Shown here in pieces: positions 1-4,772 of a stretch of DNA of 5,424 bases. Every line of letters begins with the position of its first letter. The first letter of the stretch is position 1. The DNA is taken from NCBI GenBank assembly GCA_902388545.1, contig CABMPS010000136.1, positions 1 to 5,424 on the forward strand. Direction: 5' to 3'. The notes below the pieces were generated by a model. That model was not told the DNA's origin. It saw only the letters and a program-made list of their open reading frames with translations, and made no database searches. The DNA comes from an uncultured Collinsella sp. (GTDB lineage: Bacteria > Actinomycetota > Coriobacteriia > Coriobacteriales > Coriobacteriaceae). Made by a program: the position numbers and the translations under genes.

Positions 1-2
1 AT

Positions 3-113
3 GTGGGGTCACCGCGCGGTCCGCATCTGATGGTGTCGACGTCAATGGTATACGGCTACATCACCGACGTCTTCAATACAGAAAATATCAGTGCGGAATG
101 TTTTGGGAGGTAG
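3..113 (+). CDS. C-terminal fragment of a reading frame entering from the left, possibly beta-carbonic anhydrase
   Basis: Reading from base 3 gives 36 sense codons and a TAG stop at 111-113; the start lies outside the window. The peptide contains VYGYITDV, which resembles the conserved last strand of beta-class carbonic anhydrases (a Val-hydrophobic-Gly-hydrophobic-Ile-x-Asp-Val pattern near the C terminus). None of the zinc-binding Cys/Asp/His residues of that family would fall in this stretch, so the assignment rests on one short motif. Codons over the first 25 positions are G/C-ending like the neighbouring genes, which supports real coding. The last residues (ECFGR) do not match anything I recognise. 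Seen: an open frame and the motif. Inferred: the family. Confidence 0.35.
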   Translation: MGSPRGPHLMVSTSMVYGYITDVFNTENISAECFGR

Positions 114-119
114 CCCAAA
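102..119 (+). terminator. Weak hairpin over the stop codon of the leftmost gene
   Basis: TTTGGG (102-107) pairs with CCCAAA (114-119) around a 6-nt loop that contains the TAG stop. A second small stem follows (CCCC 123-126 with GGGG 131-134). Neither has a T-tract, so this is at most a weak or factor-dependent end for the gene at 3-113. Nothing else gene-like is visible between 120 and 190. Confidence 0.25.
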
Positions 120-197
120 CAGCCCCAGCGGGGGTCCTGTGTAGCCACCCTTTAGGCGGAACTCTCCTAATGGGTTGAGCGTTCTGGATTCTTGCTT

Positions 198-227
198 GCT
201 ACCGTTTATCGCGTATAGCTACCGTTT
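198..227 (+). repeat. 10-bp direct repeat with 20-bp period upstream of degV
   Basis: GCTACCGTTT occurs at 198-207 and again at 218-227, separated by 10 bp, so the two copies sit on nearly the same face of the helix. The spacing suits a regulator binding as a tandem dimer. The pair lies just upstream of the proposed degV promoter (237-265), where an activator or repressor could act. No regulator is identified. Confidence 0.45.
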
Positions 228-236
228 GCGGAATAA

Positions 237-265
237 GTAACACTCCTTAATAAACCGTGTAGAAT
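237..265 (+). promoter_or_regulatory. Putative sigma70-type promoter for degV
   Basis: TAGAAT at 260-265 matches the -10 consensus at 5 of 6 positions. GTAACA at 237-242 matches the -35 consensus at 4 of 6, and the spacer is 17 bp. Transcription would start near 272, giving a leader of about 140 nt that includes the hairpins at 291-331 and 345-365. The same TAGAAT hexamer occurs upstream of pflA at 1403-1408. Confidence 0.4.
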
Positions 266-290
266 CTCAGATAAGCACGGAGTTTTCCAG

Positions 291-331
291 GGAGACGCTG
301 TCCTTTGTTGTGTGCAAGGGGCGGCGTCTCT
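291..331 (+). promoter_or_regulatory. Long uninterrupted hairpin in the degV leader
   Basis: Bases 291-308 pair with 314-331 without a bulge: 18 pairs including several G-U wobbles, closed by a 5-nt TGTGT loop. The outer part GAGACGC/GCGTCTC (292-298 with 324-330) is perfect Watson-Crick. Only three T's follow (331-333), which is short for an intrinsic terminator, so it may be an attenuator, a leader stabiliser, or the terminator of an upstream transcript. The GTG at 312 that could extend the DegV frame upstream starts in the loop, which argues against its use as a start. Confidence 0.55.
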
Positions 332-344
332 TTGGCGCTTGGAG

Positions 345-365
345 GCCGTTCTGCAGCAGGACGGC
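345..365 (+). promoter_or_regulatory. Second hairpin in the degV leader
   Basis: Bases 345-353 pair with 357-365: nine pairs, one of them G-U, with a 3-nt CAG loop. It starts 13 nt after the larger hairpin and ends about 45 nt before the degV start. Two strong stems in tandem suggest a structured 5' leader, but I do not recognise a named riboswitch or T-box in it. Confidence 0.45.
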
Positions 366-410
366 GGACGTGCGTCACATATTCAAAAGCCAACGTCGAG
401 ATGGGTTGTG

Positions 411-1271
411 ATGATAATGGGCAAGTACGTAATCGTGGTTGAGTCTGGTTCGGATGTGACGCCGGAGCTCTGCGAGCGCTATGGCATCGTGCGCGTGCCC
501 ATGCATGTCACGATTGGTGACGAGACCGTCGAAGACGGATCGATCGACCCGCTTGAGATTTACTCGCGCTGCAACGAGTTTGGTGTGATGCCCAAGACCA
601 GCGGTTGCTCGCCGGCGGATTTTGCGCATGTGTACGACCGCATCCACGCCGAGCGGCCCGATGCGACCATTTTGCATCTTGCGTATTCCGAGGTTACGAC
701 CTGCTCGCATCAGTCGTCGAAGATTGCGGCAAAGGGCCGCGATTACGTCTTCTCCATGGATACGCGCTTTGTGTCGGTGGGCCAGTCGCTTGTCGCCGTT
801 GAGACCGCCAAGTATATCGAAGCCCATCCGGACGCCACCGTCGACGAGATTTTCGCCTTTACCAATTCGGTGATGGACCGCGTGCTGCTGGGCTTTGTTC
901 CTACGGACCTTGCCTTCCTTAAGGCGGGTGGTCGCTTGTCCAACGTCGCGTTTCTTGGCGCCCATCTGCTCAAGATTAAGCCCTGCATTGAGGTAACGGG
1001 TGGCAAATTCGTGGCGACCAAGAAGCTCCGCGGCTCTATGCTCAAATGTGCCCGTGCCTTTATTGACCACATGGTTGCGAAGGGCGATATTGATTACTCG
1101 CACATTGGTTTGGCGTATTCAGTGGGCCTTTCCGAGGAGCTGCGCGACGATATGGAAGTCTATGCGCACGACCTGGGCTTTAAGGACGTTACCTGGACTC
1201 AGGTCGGCGGCGTCATCTCGAGCCACTGCGGCCCGACCGCCTTTGGCGCGGTGCTTACGCTTAAGGCGTAG
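411..1271 (+). CDS. DegV-family fatty-acid-binding protein
   Basis: A 286-residue protein of typical DegV length (about 280). DegV/FakB proteins bind a fatty acid in the cytoplasm; FakB members present it to the kinase FakA so exogenous fatty acids can enter phospholipid synthesis. Visible family blocks in order: ESGSD near residues 11-15, TSGCSPADF (63-71, the conserved Thr-Ser of the lipid-carboxylate site), LAYSEVTTCSHQS (90-102), FLKAGGRLS (169-177), LKIKP (187-191), and SSHCGPTAFG at the C terminus (270-279). Two blocks differ slightly from the usual form: TSGCS where TSQPS is common, and GPTA where GPGA is common. The frame is open back to GTG 312, but homology begins at the MGKYVIVVESGSD segment. 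I chose ATG 411; ATG 417 is equally possible. The Shine-Dalgarno sequence is weak (GATGGG, 400-405). No fakA-like gene is present here, so the lipid partner is unknown. Confidence 0.9.
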   Translation: MIMGKYVIVVESGSDVTPELCERYGIVRVPMHVTIGDETVEDGSIDPLEIYSRCNEFGVMPKTSGCSPADFAHVYDRIHAERPDATILHLAYSEVTTCSHQSSKIAAKGRDYVFSMDTRFVSVGQSLVAVETAKYIEAHPDATVDEIFAFTNSVMDRVLLGFVPTDLAFLKAGGRLSNVAFLGAHLLKIKPCIEVTGGKFVATKKLRGSMLKCARAFIDHMVAKGDIDYSHIGLAYSVGLSEELRDDMEVYAHDLGFKDVTWTQVGGVISSHCGPTAFGAVLTLKA

Positions 1272-1303
1272 GGCCTGGCGTCTATCGATTTCTATTGCTT
1301 CGG

Positions 1304-1340
1304 CGGCGAGCGGGTTGTGACAACCTTCCCGCCGCTTTTG
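1304..1340 (+). terminator. Intrinsic terminator after degV
   Basis: A G+C-rich stem (1306-1314 pairing with 1328-1335, with one bulged A at 1309) closes over a loop that can itself fold as TTG/CAA, and is followed by TTTT at 1336-1339. It starts about 33 nt after the degV stop and separates degV from pflA transcription. Confidence 0.7.
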
Positions 1341-1402
1341 CGTGGAGTCAAATAGGACGATCAAATTGACCGCTAAACCGTTTCGCCATCAGGCGTATGG
1401 GC

Positions 1403-1408
1403 TAGAAT
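1403..1408 (+). promoter_or_regulatory. Putative -10 element for pflA
   Basis: TAGAAT matches the -10 consensus at 5 of 6 positions and is identical to the proposed degV -10. It lies 50 bp before the pflA start, downstream of the degV terminator, where a promoter is needed. No good -35 is visible at 16-18 bp upstream. Confidence 0.35.
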
Positions 1409-1458
1409 GGCTCTGGCATTTTAATTGACAAAAACCAAAGAGAGGCAAGGTTGCGGGA

Positions 1459-2277
1459 ATGGCTGAGATGACGCTTGAGGGTGTGGATGCTCATCCCGAG
1501 GACTCTGCGTATGCCCTGGGTCGCGTGCATTCGATCGAGACGATGGGAACGGTCGACGGTCCCGGCATCCGCTTTGTAGTGTTTGTTCAGGGTTGCCCCA
1601 TGCGTTGTGCGTATTGTCACAATCCCGATACCTGGTCTGTTAACGGCGGCACGATGGTGACCGTCGAGCATCTCATGGACGAGTTCCAGAGCAACCATGA
1701 GTTCTACCGTAGCGGCGGCATTACCGTTTCGGGCGGCGAACCGCTCCTGCAGCCCGAGTTTTTGGCCGACCTGTTCCGTGCAATGCACAACAACCCCGAT
1801 GGCCGCGTACACACCTGCCTAGACAGCTGTGGCTATGCATTTGATCCCAAGCATCCGGAGAAGTTCGATGCTGTTCTCAACGAGACCGATATGGTGCTGC
1901 TCGACATCAAGCATGCCGATCCGGTTGAGCATAAAAAGCTGACCGGTTGCGATCCTGCGCGCATCCTGGCGTTTGGCGATGAGCTTGCCCGTCGCAAGAT
2001 TAAGGTTGTTATTCGCCACGTGGTGGTGCCGGGTATCACCGATACGGCGGAGGAATGCGAGAAGCTCGGTCGCCTGATCGCTCCATGGCACAACGTGGTG
2101 GGCCTGGAAATGCTGCCGTATCACACGATGGGTGTCGTCAAGTACGAGCAGCTGGGTATTCCCTATAAGCTCGAGGGCGTGCCCCAGATGGATACCGCGC
2201 GCATGCCCGAGCTGCGCAACGCCGTCATGGCCGGCATGAAAAAGCGCCGTGCGGAACTCAAAAACGCCATCGGCTAG
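1459..2277 (+). CDS. pflA: Pyruvate formate-lyase activating enzyme (radical SAM)
   Basis: A 272-residue radical SAM enzyme that uses S-adenosylmethionine and a [4Fe-4S] cluster to install the glycyl radical on pyruvate formate-lyase, enabling anaerobic cleavage of pyruvate to acetyl-CoA and formate; it is cytoplasmic. The cluster motif CPMRCAYC gives Cys46, Cys50 and Cys53 in the expected CxxxCxxC spacing, followed by HNPDTW. Other family marks are SIETMGTVDGPGIR (25-38), the SAM-contacting GGE (92-94), DIKH (149-152), HVVVPGITD (187-195) and PYHTMGVVKY (220-229). It lacks the extra ferredoxin-like 8-Cys insert of the larger glycyl-radical activases, which favours PflA over the choline/glycerol lyase activases. 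ATG 1459 is preceded by AAGG (1447-1450); ATG 1468 is an alternative. No pflB lies next to it within this window: the gene before it is degV and a terminator separates them. The gene has its own likely promoter. Confidence 0.95.
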   Translation: MAEMTLEGVDAHPEDSAYALGRVHSIETMGTVDGPGIRFVVFVQGCPMRCAYCHNPDTWSVNGGTMVTVEHLMDEFQSNHEFYRSGGITVSGGEPLLQPEFLADLFRAMHNNPDGRVHTCLDSCGYAFDPKHPEKFDAVLNETDMVLLDIKHADPVEHKKLTGCDPARILAFGDELARRKIKVVIRHVVVPGITDTAEECEKLGRLIAPWHNVVGLEMLPYHTMGVVKYEQLGIPYKLEGVPQMDTARMPELRNAVMAGMKKRRAELKNAIG

Positions 2278-2291
2278 CGAGCCATTTTCGC

Positions 2292-2331
2292 TCCCCAAGG
2301 GCACTCATTGGGGACAGACATAAATGAGTGC
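2292..2331 (+). repeat. Small palindromic (REP-like) element between pflA and a gene remnant
   Basis: Two overlapping, mutually exclusive hairpins share one strand. TCCCCAA (2292-2298) pairs perfectly with TTGGGGA (2308-2314), and GCACTCATT (2301-2309) pairs perfectly with AATGAGTGC (2323-2331). Between the second pair lies GGGGACAGACATA (2310-2322). The compact, imperfectly nested layout and the GGGGACAGAC core resemble palindromic ends mobilised by IS200/REP-associated Y1 transposases, though no transposase is present here. It has no T-tract and is a poor terminator, though it may still protect the pflA mRNA 3' end. The REP-like label is an inference. Confidence 0.45.
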
Positions 2332-2549
2332 GCGATGGCATTGCGGACGACCAAGCTTTGGTGCGCAACAAGGCCGGCTGGATCAGCGAGGCAGGTTGCA
2401 ATGCGACGTGCGATGCTGGCCTCATTGATGTTGACGGCGACACCTACATTATGAGCATCATGACATCGATGCCATGGAGCGACCATTCGAGTGAGGTTGT
2501 GACTGCCATCGCCAAGGCGCTCTATGATACCCGCGCTACGCTGGCTTAG
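2328..2549 (+). pseudogene. 3' remnant of a class A beta-lactamase-like serine hydrolase
   Basis: An open frame of 73 codons from GTG 2328 to TAG 2547-2549, preceded in frame by TGA (2325-2327). The peptide matches the C-terminal part of the class A beta-lactamase/serine hydrolase fold. RDGIADDQALVRNKAGW has the layout of the segment leading into the KTG triad (here KAG), followed by a strand pair (CDAGLIDVDGDTYIMSIMT) and a final helix. The SxxK nucleophile motif and the SDN-type motif, which would lie upstream, are absent, so it cannot be a working enzyme. There is no convincing ribosome binding site. The recognisable homology begins immediately after the palindrome at 2292-2331, suggesting a deletion or insertion event removed the 5' part. 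A short intact protein of unrelated role is the alternative, but is less likely. Confidence 0.6.
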
Positions 2550-2580
2550 CGTGTTCGTTTGGCGAGGTCAAACAAAATGC

Positions 2581-2589
2581 TGGTACCAT
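2581..2589 (+). promoter_or_regulatory. Possible extended -10 promoter for mtnN
   Basis: TGGTACCAT reads as a TGN extended -10 followed by TACCAT (4 of 6). It lies about 38 bp before the mtnN start and downstream of the gene remnant. It includes the 8-bp palindrome TGGTACCA (2581-2588). There is no clear -35. Confidence 0.25.
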
Positions 2590-2627
2590 ACCGTGGTTGA
2601 GTATTTCGTATAGGTTTGGGGAATGGC

Positions 2628-3368
2628 ATGGCTACCATCGCGATTATCGGTGCGCTCGAAAAAGAGATCATGCAGATTAAGGAAGAGTTGAGTAACGTTT
2701 GCATGGTACAGGAGGCGGGCTTGAACGTTGTGGCCGGCGGGCTCGACGGACTGACAGTTGTCGCCACAACGGCGGGCATGGGTACCGTGAACGCTGCCGC
2801 CGCAACACAGCACCTCATTAGCAAGTATGCTCCGCAGGCTGTTGTGTTTTCGGGCATTGCAGGCGGTTTGAACCCCAAGCTCCATATCGACGACGTAGTC
2901 ATTGGCAAACGCCTGCGCTATCTGGATACCGATACCGCGCTTATCGCCGAGTCTGCACCGGGGCTCGAGGAGTTTGGCTCGACGCCTGCGCTGGTCGATA
3001 TTGCTGCCGATGTGCTTGCTGAGCGTGGCTTTGTCAATGCTTCGACAAATGCAGCCGCTTCGAACGAGGGCACCAAGCAGTTCCTGGTCGGCACGATTGC
3101 CACGGGCAACCGTTTTGTGACGGGTGCCGCCATGCGCAACGACGCTATCGAGGCGACGCATGCCGATTGTGTTGGCATGGAGGGCGCGGCGATTGCCCAT
3201 GTCGCAACTAAAAATGGTGTCGATTGCCTGGTGTTGCGCGCTATCAGCGATAATTGTGACGAGGCGTACGATGCGATTTGCGACCGTGAGTTCGACCTGT
3301 TCGAGTATGCCCGTACCGCGAGTGGCATTACGCTCGATATCGTCCGCCGTATCGCTGCTATCTATTAG
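2628..3368 (+). CDS. mtnN: 5'-methylthioadenosine/S-adenosylhomocysteine nucleosidase
   Basis: A 246-residue MTA/SAH nucleosidase (family length about 230). It hydrolyses the adenine from methylthioadenosine, S-adenosylhomocysteine and 5'-deoxyadenosine, relieving product inhibition of SAM-dependent enzymes and feeding methionine salvage. Removal of 5'-deoxyadenosine would also serve the radical SAM enzyme PflA upstream. The N terminus IAIIGALEKE supplies the conserved catalytic-region Glu (Glu13, equivalent to E. coli Glu12). GIAGG is at 76-80, VGMEGAAIAHV at 182-192 gives the ribose-binding Met184-Glu185, and RAISDN (204-209) contains the catalytic Asp208. One oddity: the usual EME triplet is GME here (Gly183). 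ATG 2628 is chosen because GGGGA (2618-2622) sits 5 nt upstream; a TTG at 2616 extends the frame by four codons but overlaps that site. engB follows after 38 bp with no terminator, so the two are probably co-transcribed. Confidence 0.93.
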   Translation: MATIAIIGALEKEIMQIKEELSNVCMVQEAGLNVVAGGLDGLTVVATTAGMGTVNAAAATQHLISKYAPQAVVFSGIAGGLNPKLHIDDVVIGKRLRYLDTDTALIAESAPGLEEFGSTPALVDIAADVLAERGFVNASTNAAASNEGTKQFLVGTIATGNRFVTGAAMRNDAIEATHADCVGMEGAAIAHVATKNGVDCLVLRAISDNCDEAYDAICDREFDLFEYARTASGITLDIVRRIAAIY

Positions 3369-3395
3369 CGCGCTCTTTTGTAAGAACCTACGACC

Positions 3396-3401
3396 AAGGA
3401 G
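3396..3401 (+). promoter_or_regulatory. Ribosome binding site that fixes the engB start
   Basis: AAGGAG lies 5 nt before ATG 3407. It overlaps the GTG at 3401, which could otherwise extend the frame by two codons, so the ATG is the better start. Confidence 0.75.
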
Positions 3402-3406
3402 TGTCC

Positions 3407-3997
3407 ATGGCCGATTCCATTAACTACCAGCTTGCCAAGTTCGTTGCCAGCTATGGCAAGGTTTCGCAGATTCCCGAGTCCACCTGCCCCGAGGTGAGCT
3501 TTGTCGGCCGCTCCAACGTGGGCAAGTCGTCGATTATGAACAAGCTTTTTGGCCGCAAGAACCTGGTCAAGGTTTCCAGCACGCCGGGCAAGACGAGCAA
3601 CATCAACTTCTTTGAGGCCGACGACGTGCATTTCGTGGACCTGCCGGGTTACGGTTTCGCCCGTCGTTCCAAGGCCGAGCGCGACCGCTGGGCAGAGCTT
3701 ATCGGCGACTTCTTCGACTCGGAGCGCAGCTTTAACTTGGTCGTCTCGCTGGTGGACATTCGTCACGACCCCAGCAAGCTCGATCACGACATGATCGACT
3801 ATCTGCAGGGCAACGAGTTCAACTTTATCGTCTGTCTCACCAAGGCCGACAAGCTCAGCCGCACCCAGCAGGCCCGCCAGGCAGCAGCCATCAAAAAGCA
3901 GCTCAATGTCCCGGCCGAGAACGTAATCATCACAAGCTCCCAGACCGGTGTGGGCATCGACGAGCTCAAGCGCCGCATCGCTGAGGCTTGCCTCTAA
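3407..3997 (+). CDS. engB: Ribosome biogenesis GTP-binding protein EngB/YsxC/YihA
   Basis: A 196-residue TRAFAC-class small GTPase of normal family length. EngB assists late assembly of the 50S ribosomal subunit and is essential in many bacteria. All G motifs are present: G1 GRSNVGKS (34-41), the G2 region with TPGKT (59-63), G3 DLPGYGFA (78-85, the EngB-typical form), G4 TKAD (145-148), and G5 SSQTG (177-181). The RSKAER segment after G3 (87-92) is also typical. In many genomes this gene follows clpX or lon; here it follows mtnN, apparently in one transcript. Codons are strongly G/C-ending, as expected for a resident, well-expressed gene. The inverted repeat at 4027-4073 followed by six T's could end its transcript. 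Confidence 0.96.
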   Translation: MADSINYQLAKFVASYGKVSQIPESTCPEVSFVGRSNVGKSSIMNKLFGRKNLVKVSSTPGKTSNINFFEADDVHFVDLPGYGFARRSKAERDRWAELIGDFFDSERSFNLVVSLVDIRHDPSKLDHDMIDYLQGNEFNFIVCLTKADKLSRTQQARQAAAIKKQLNVPAENVIITSSQTGVGIDELKRRIAEACL

Positions 3998-4002
3998 TCA
4001 GG

Positions 4003-4031
4003 TTAACCCCCCCAAAGCTCCTATCTATATC
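4003..4031 (+). promoter_or_regulatory. Candidate promoter for the DUF3990-HTH operon
   Basis: TTAACC (4003-4008) and TATATC (4026-4031) each match the -35/-10 consensus at 4 of 6, with a 17-bp spacer. Transcription would start near 4038, inside the left operator palindrome. An alternative is TTGGTA (4048-4053) with TATTTT (4071-4076), also 17 bp apart, but that would start the RNA at about 4083, leaving no room for the ribosome binding site. In either case the palindromes overlap the promoter, as expected for a repressor site. Confidence 0.25.
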
Positions 4032-4073
4032 ACCTCAGTGATAGTTATTGGTAAACTATCACTGAGGTGATAT
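4027..4073 (+). promoter_or_regulatory. Nested inverted repeat, likely double operator, possible terminator of engB
   Basis: Bases 4027-4046 are the exact reverse complement of 4054-4073 (20 of 20), with a 7-bp centre. Each arm also contains its own dyad: TATCACctcaGTGATA (4028-4043) and TATCACtgagGTGATA (4057-4072). That gives four TATCAC half-sites in two operators whose centres are 29 bp apart. The half-site closely resembles the TATCACCGC half-site of phage lambda operators, which are bound by the same Cro/C1-type HTH fold that the second gene of this operon encodes. Six T's (4073-4078) follow the right arm, so the RNA could also act as an intrinsic terminator for engB. The sequence is seen directly; autoregulation is inferred. 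Confidence 0.75.
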
Positions 4074-4078
4074 TTTTT

Positions 4079-4083
4079 GGAGG
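4079..4083 (+). promoter_or_regulatory. Ribosome binding site of the DUF3990 gene
   Basis: GGAGG lies 5 nt before ATG 4089, immediately after the T-tract of the inverted repeat. This fixes the start at 4089. The in-frame TTG at 4077 overlaps the site and is rejected. Confidence 0.8.
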
Positions 4084-4088
4084 TCGCT

Positions 4089-4772
4089 ATGGAGCTATGG
4101 CACGGGTCGGAGGTTGTTGTCGAACATCCATCGCTGGATAGATGTAGACAGTTCAACGACTATGGGCGTGGGTTTTATTGCACGCCACATGAGGAAATGG
4201 CGATGGAATGGGCATGTCGGACCGAGTCTGATGGCATTGCGAATCGATTTGAGCTTGATTTAGATGGTCTTGCGATTTTGGATTTGGAATCAGGTGAGTT
4301 CTCGATTCTCAACTGGCTTGCAATTCTGGCGAATAACAGAGAGTTCAATGTCTCGACGCCATTGGCGCGCGAAGGGCTACGATTTCTACTTGATAACTGC
4401 CTGATTGATATTTCTTCATATGACGTTATTCGGGGCTATCGCGCTGACGACTCCTATTTTTCGTTTGCAAGACAGTTTGTCAGCGGCATGATATCGCTCA
4501 GACAGCTGCAACGTATCATGCGCTTGGGTGATTTGGGTATTCAATATGCTCTTATGAGCGAGCGCGCTTTTTCGGTGATTAGATTCTGCGATTGGAAGCA
4601 GGCTTCGGGGTCTGAGTTTTATCCCAAGCGTTTTGAGCGTGAGCAGAATGCTCGACGCAAATACTTGGATACGGTTAACGGGTTCGATTCCGAAGGTATC
4701 GACATTAGGGATTTAATGGCAGGGAGGGTTGATTTAAATGATCCAAGAGTTAACGGATTGTGGGCCGAGTAG
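4089..4772 (+). CDS. DUF3990-family protein, putative ADP-ribosyltransferase-fold toxin
   Basis: A 227-residue protein with the marks of DUF3990. It has an N-terminal LWHGS (3-7), then the NDYGRGFYCT block (23-32) followed by an acidic helix with WACR (41-44), YDVIRGYRADDSYF (111-124), and IQYALMSERAF (151-161). DUF3990 is thought to be related to ADP-ribosyltransferases. On that reading His5, Tyr30 and Gln152 would be the H-Y-[E/Q] positions lining the NAD site; this mapping is my inference. No signal peptide or membrane segment is visible, so it should be cytoplasmic. The target is unknown. The gene has more A/T-ending codons (TTG, GAT, TTT, ATT) than engB, suggesting acquisition by transfer. 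It precedes and overlaps by 35 bp a gene with a Cro/C1-type HTH, and both sit behind palindromic operators. That is the layout of a toxin-first toxin-antitoxin operon. No toxicity is shown by sequence alone. Confidence 0.75.
   Translation: MELWHGSEVVVEHPSLDRCRQFNDYGRGFYCTPHEEMAMEWACRTESDGIANRFELDLDGLAILDLESGEFSILNWLAILANNREFNVSTPLAREGLRFLLDNCLIDISSYDVIRGYRADDSYFSFARQFVSGMISLRQLQRIMRLGDLGIQYALMSERAFSVIRFCDWKQASGSEFYPKRFEREQNARRKYLDTVNGFDSEGIDIRDLMAGRVDLNDPRVNGLWAE
4722..4727 (+). promoter_or_regulatory. Ribosome binding site of the HTH gene, inside the DUF3990 gene
   Basis: GGGAGG lies 10 nt before ATG 4738, within the last codons of the DUF3990 gene. It supports the overlapping start and translational coupling of the two genes. 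Confidence 0.6.

Noticed and set aside
96..190. Possible structured RNA gene (SRP RNA, 6S, tmRNA, tRNA)
   Set aside because: I found small stems but none of the conserved cores: no SRP GGTCCGGAAGG-type motif, no tRNA T-loop, and no tmRNA or RNase P signature.
198..227. Start of a CRISPR array
   Set aside because: There are only two 10-bp copies with a 10-bp spacer, which is far too short for CRISPR.
312..410. Upstream extension of DegV from GTG 312
   Set aside because: The added residues do not resemble DegV N termini, the region is occupied by two strong hairpins, and the GTG lies in a hairpin loop.
375..1103. Long reverse-strand open frame opposite degV
   Set aside because: It is the antisense of a convincing DegV gene; the peptide is Arg/His/Leu-rich with no recognisable domain and no ribosome binding site.
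1425..1430. Perfect TTGACA as a -35 for pflA
   Set aside because: No -10-like hexamer lies 16-18 bp downstream, where the ribosome binding region begins.
1402..2304. Reverse-strand frames opposite pflA
   Set aside because: They are shadows produced by the high G+C third positions of pflA, with no domain and no start signals.
2568..3328. Reverse-strand frames opposite mtnN
   Set aside because: They are antisense to a gene with clear catalytic motifs and show low-complexity Ala/Ser/Arg composition.
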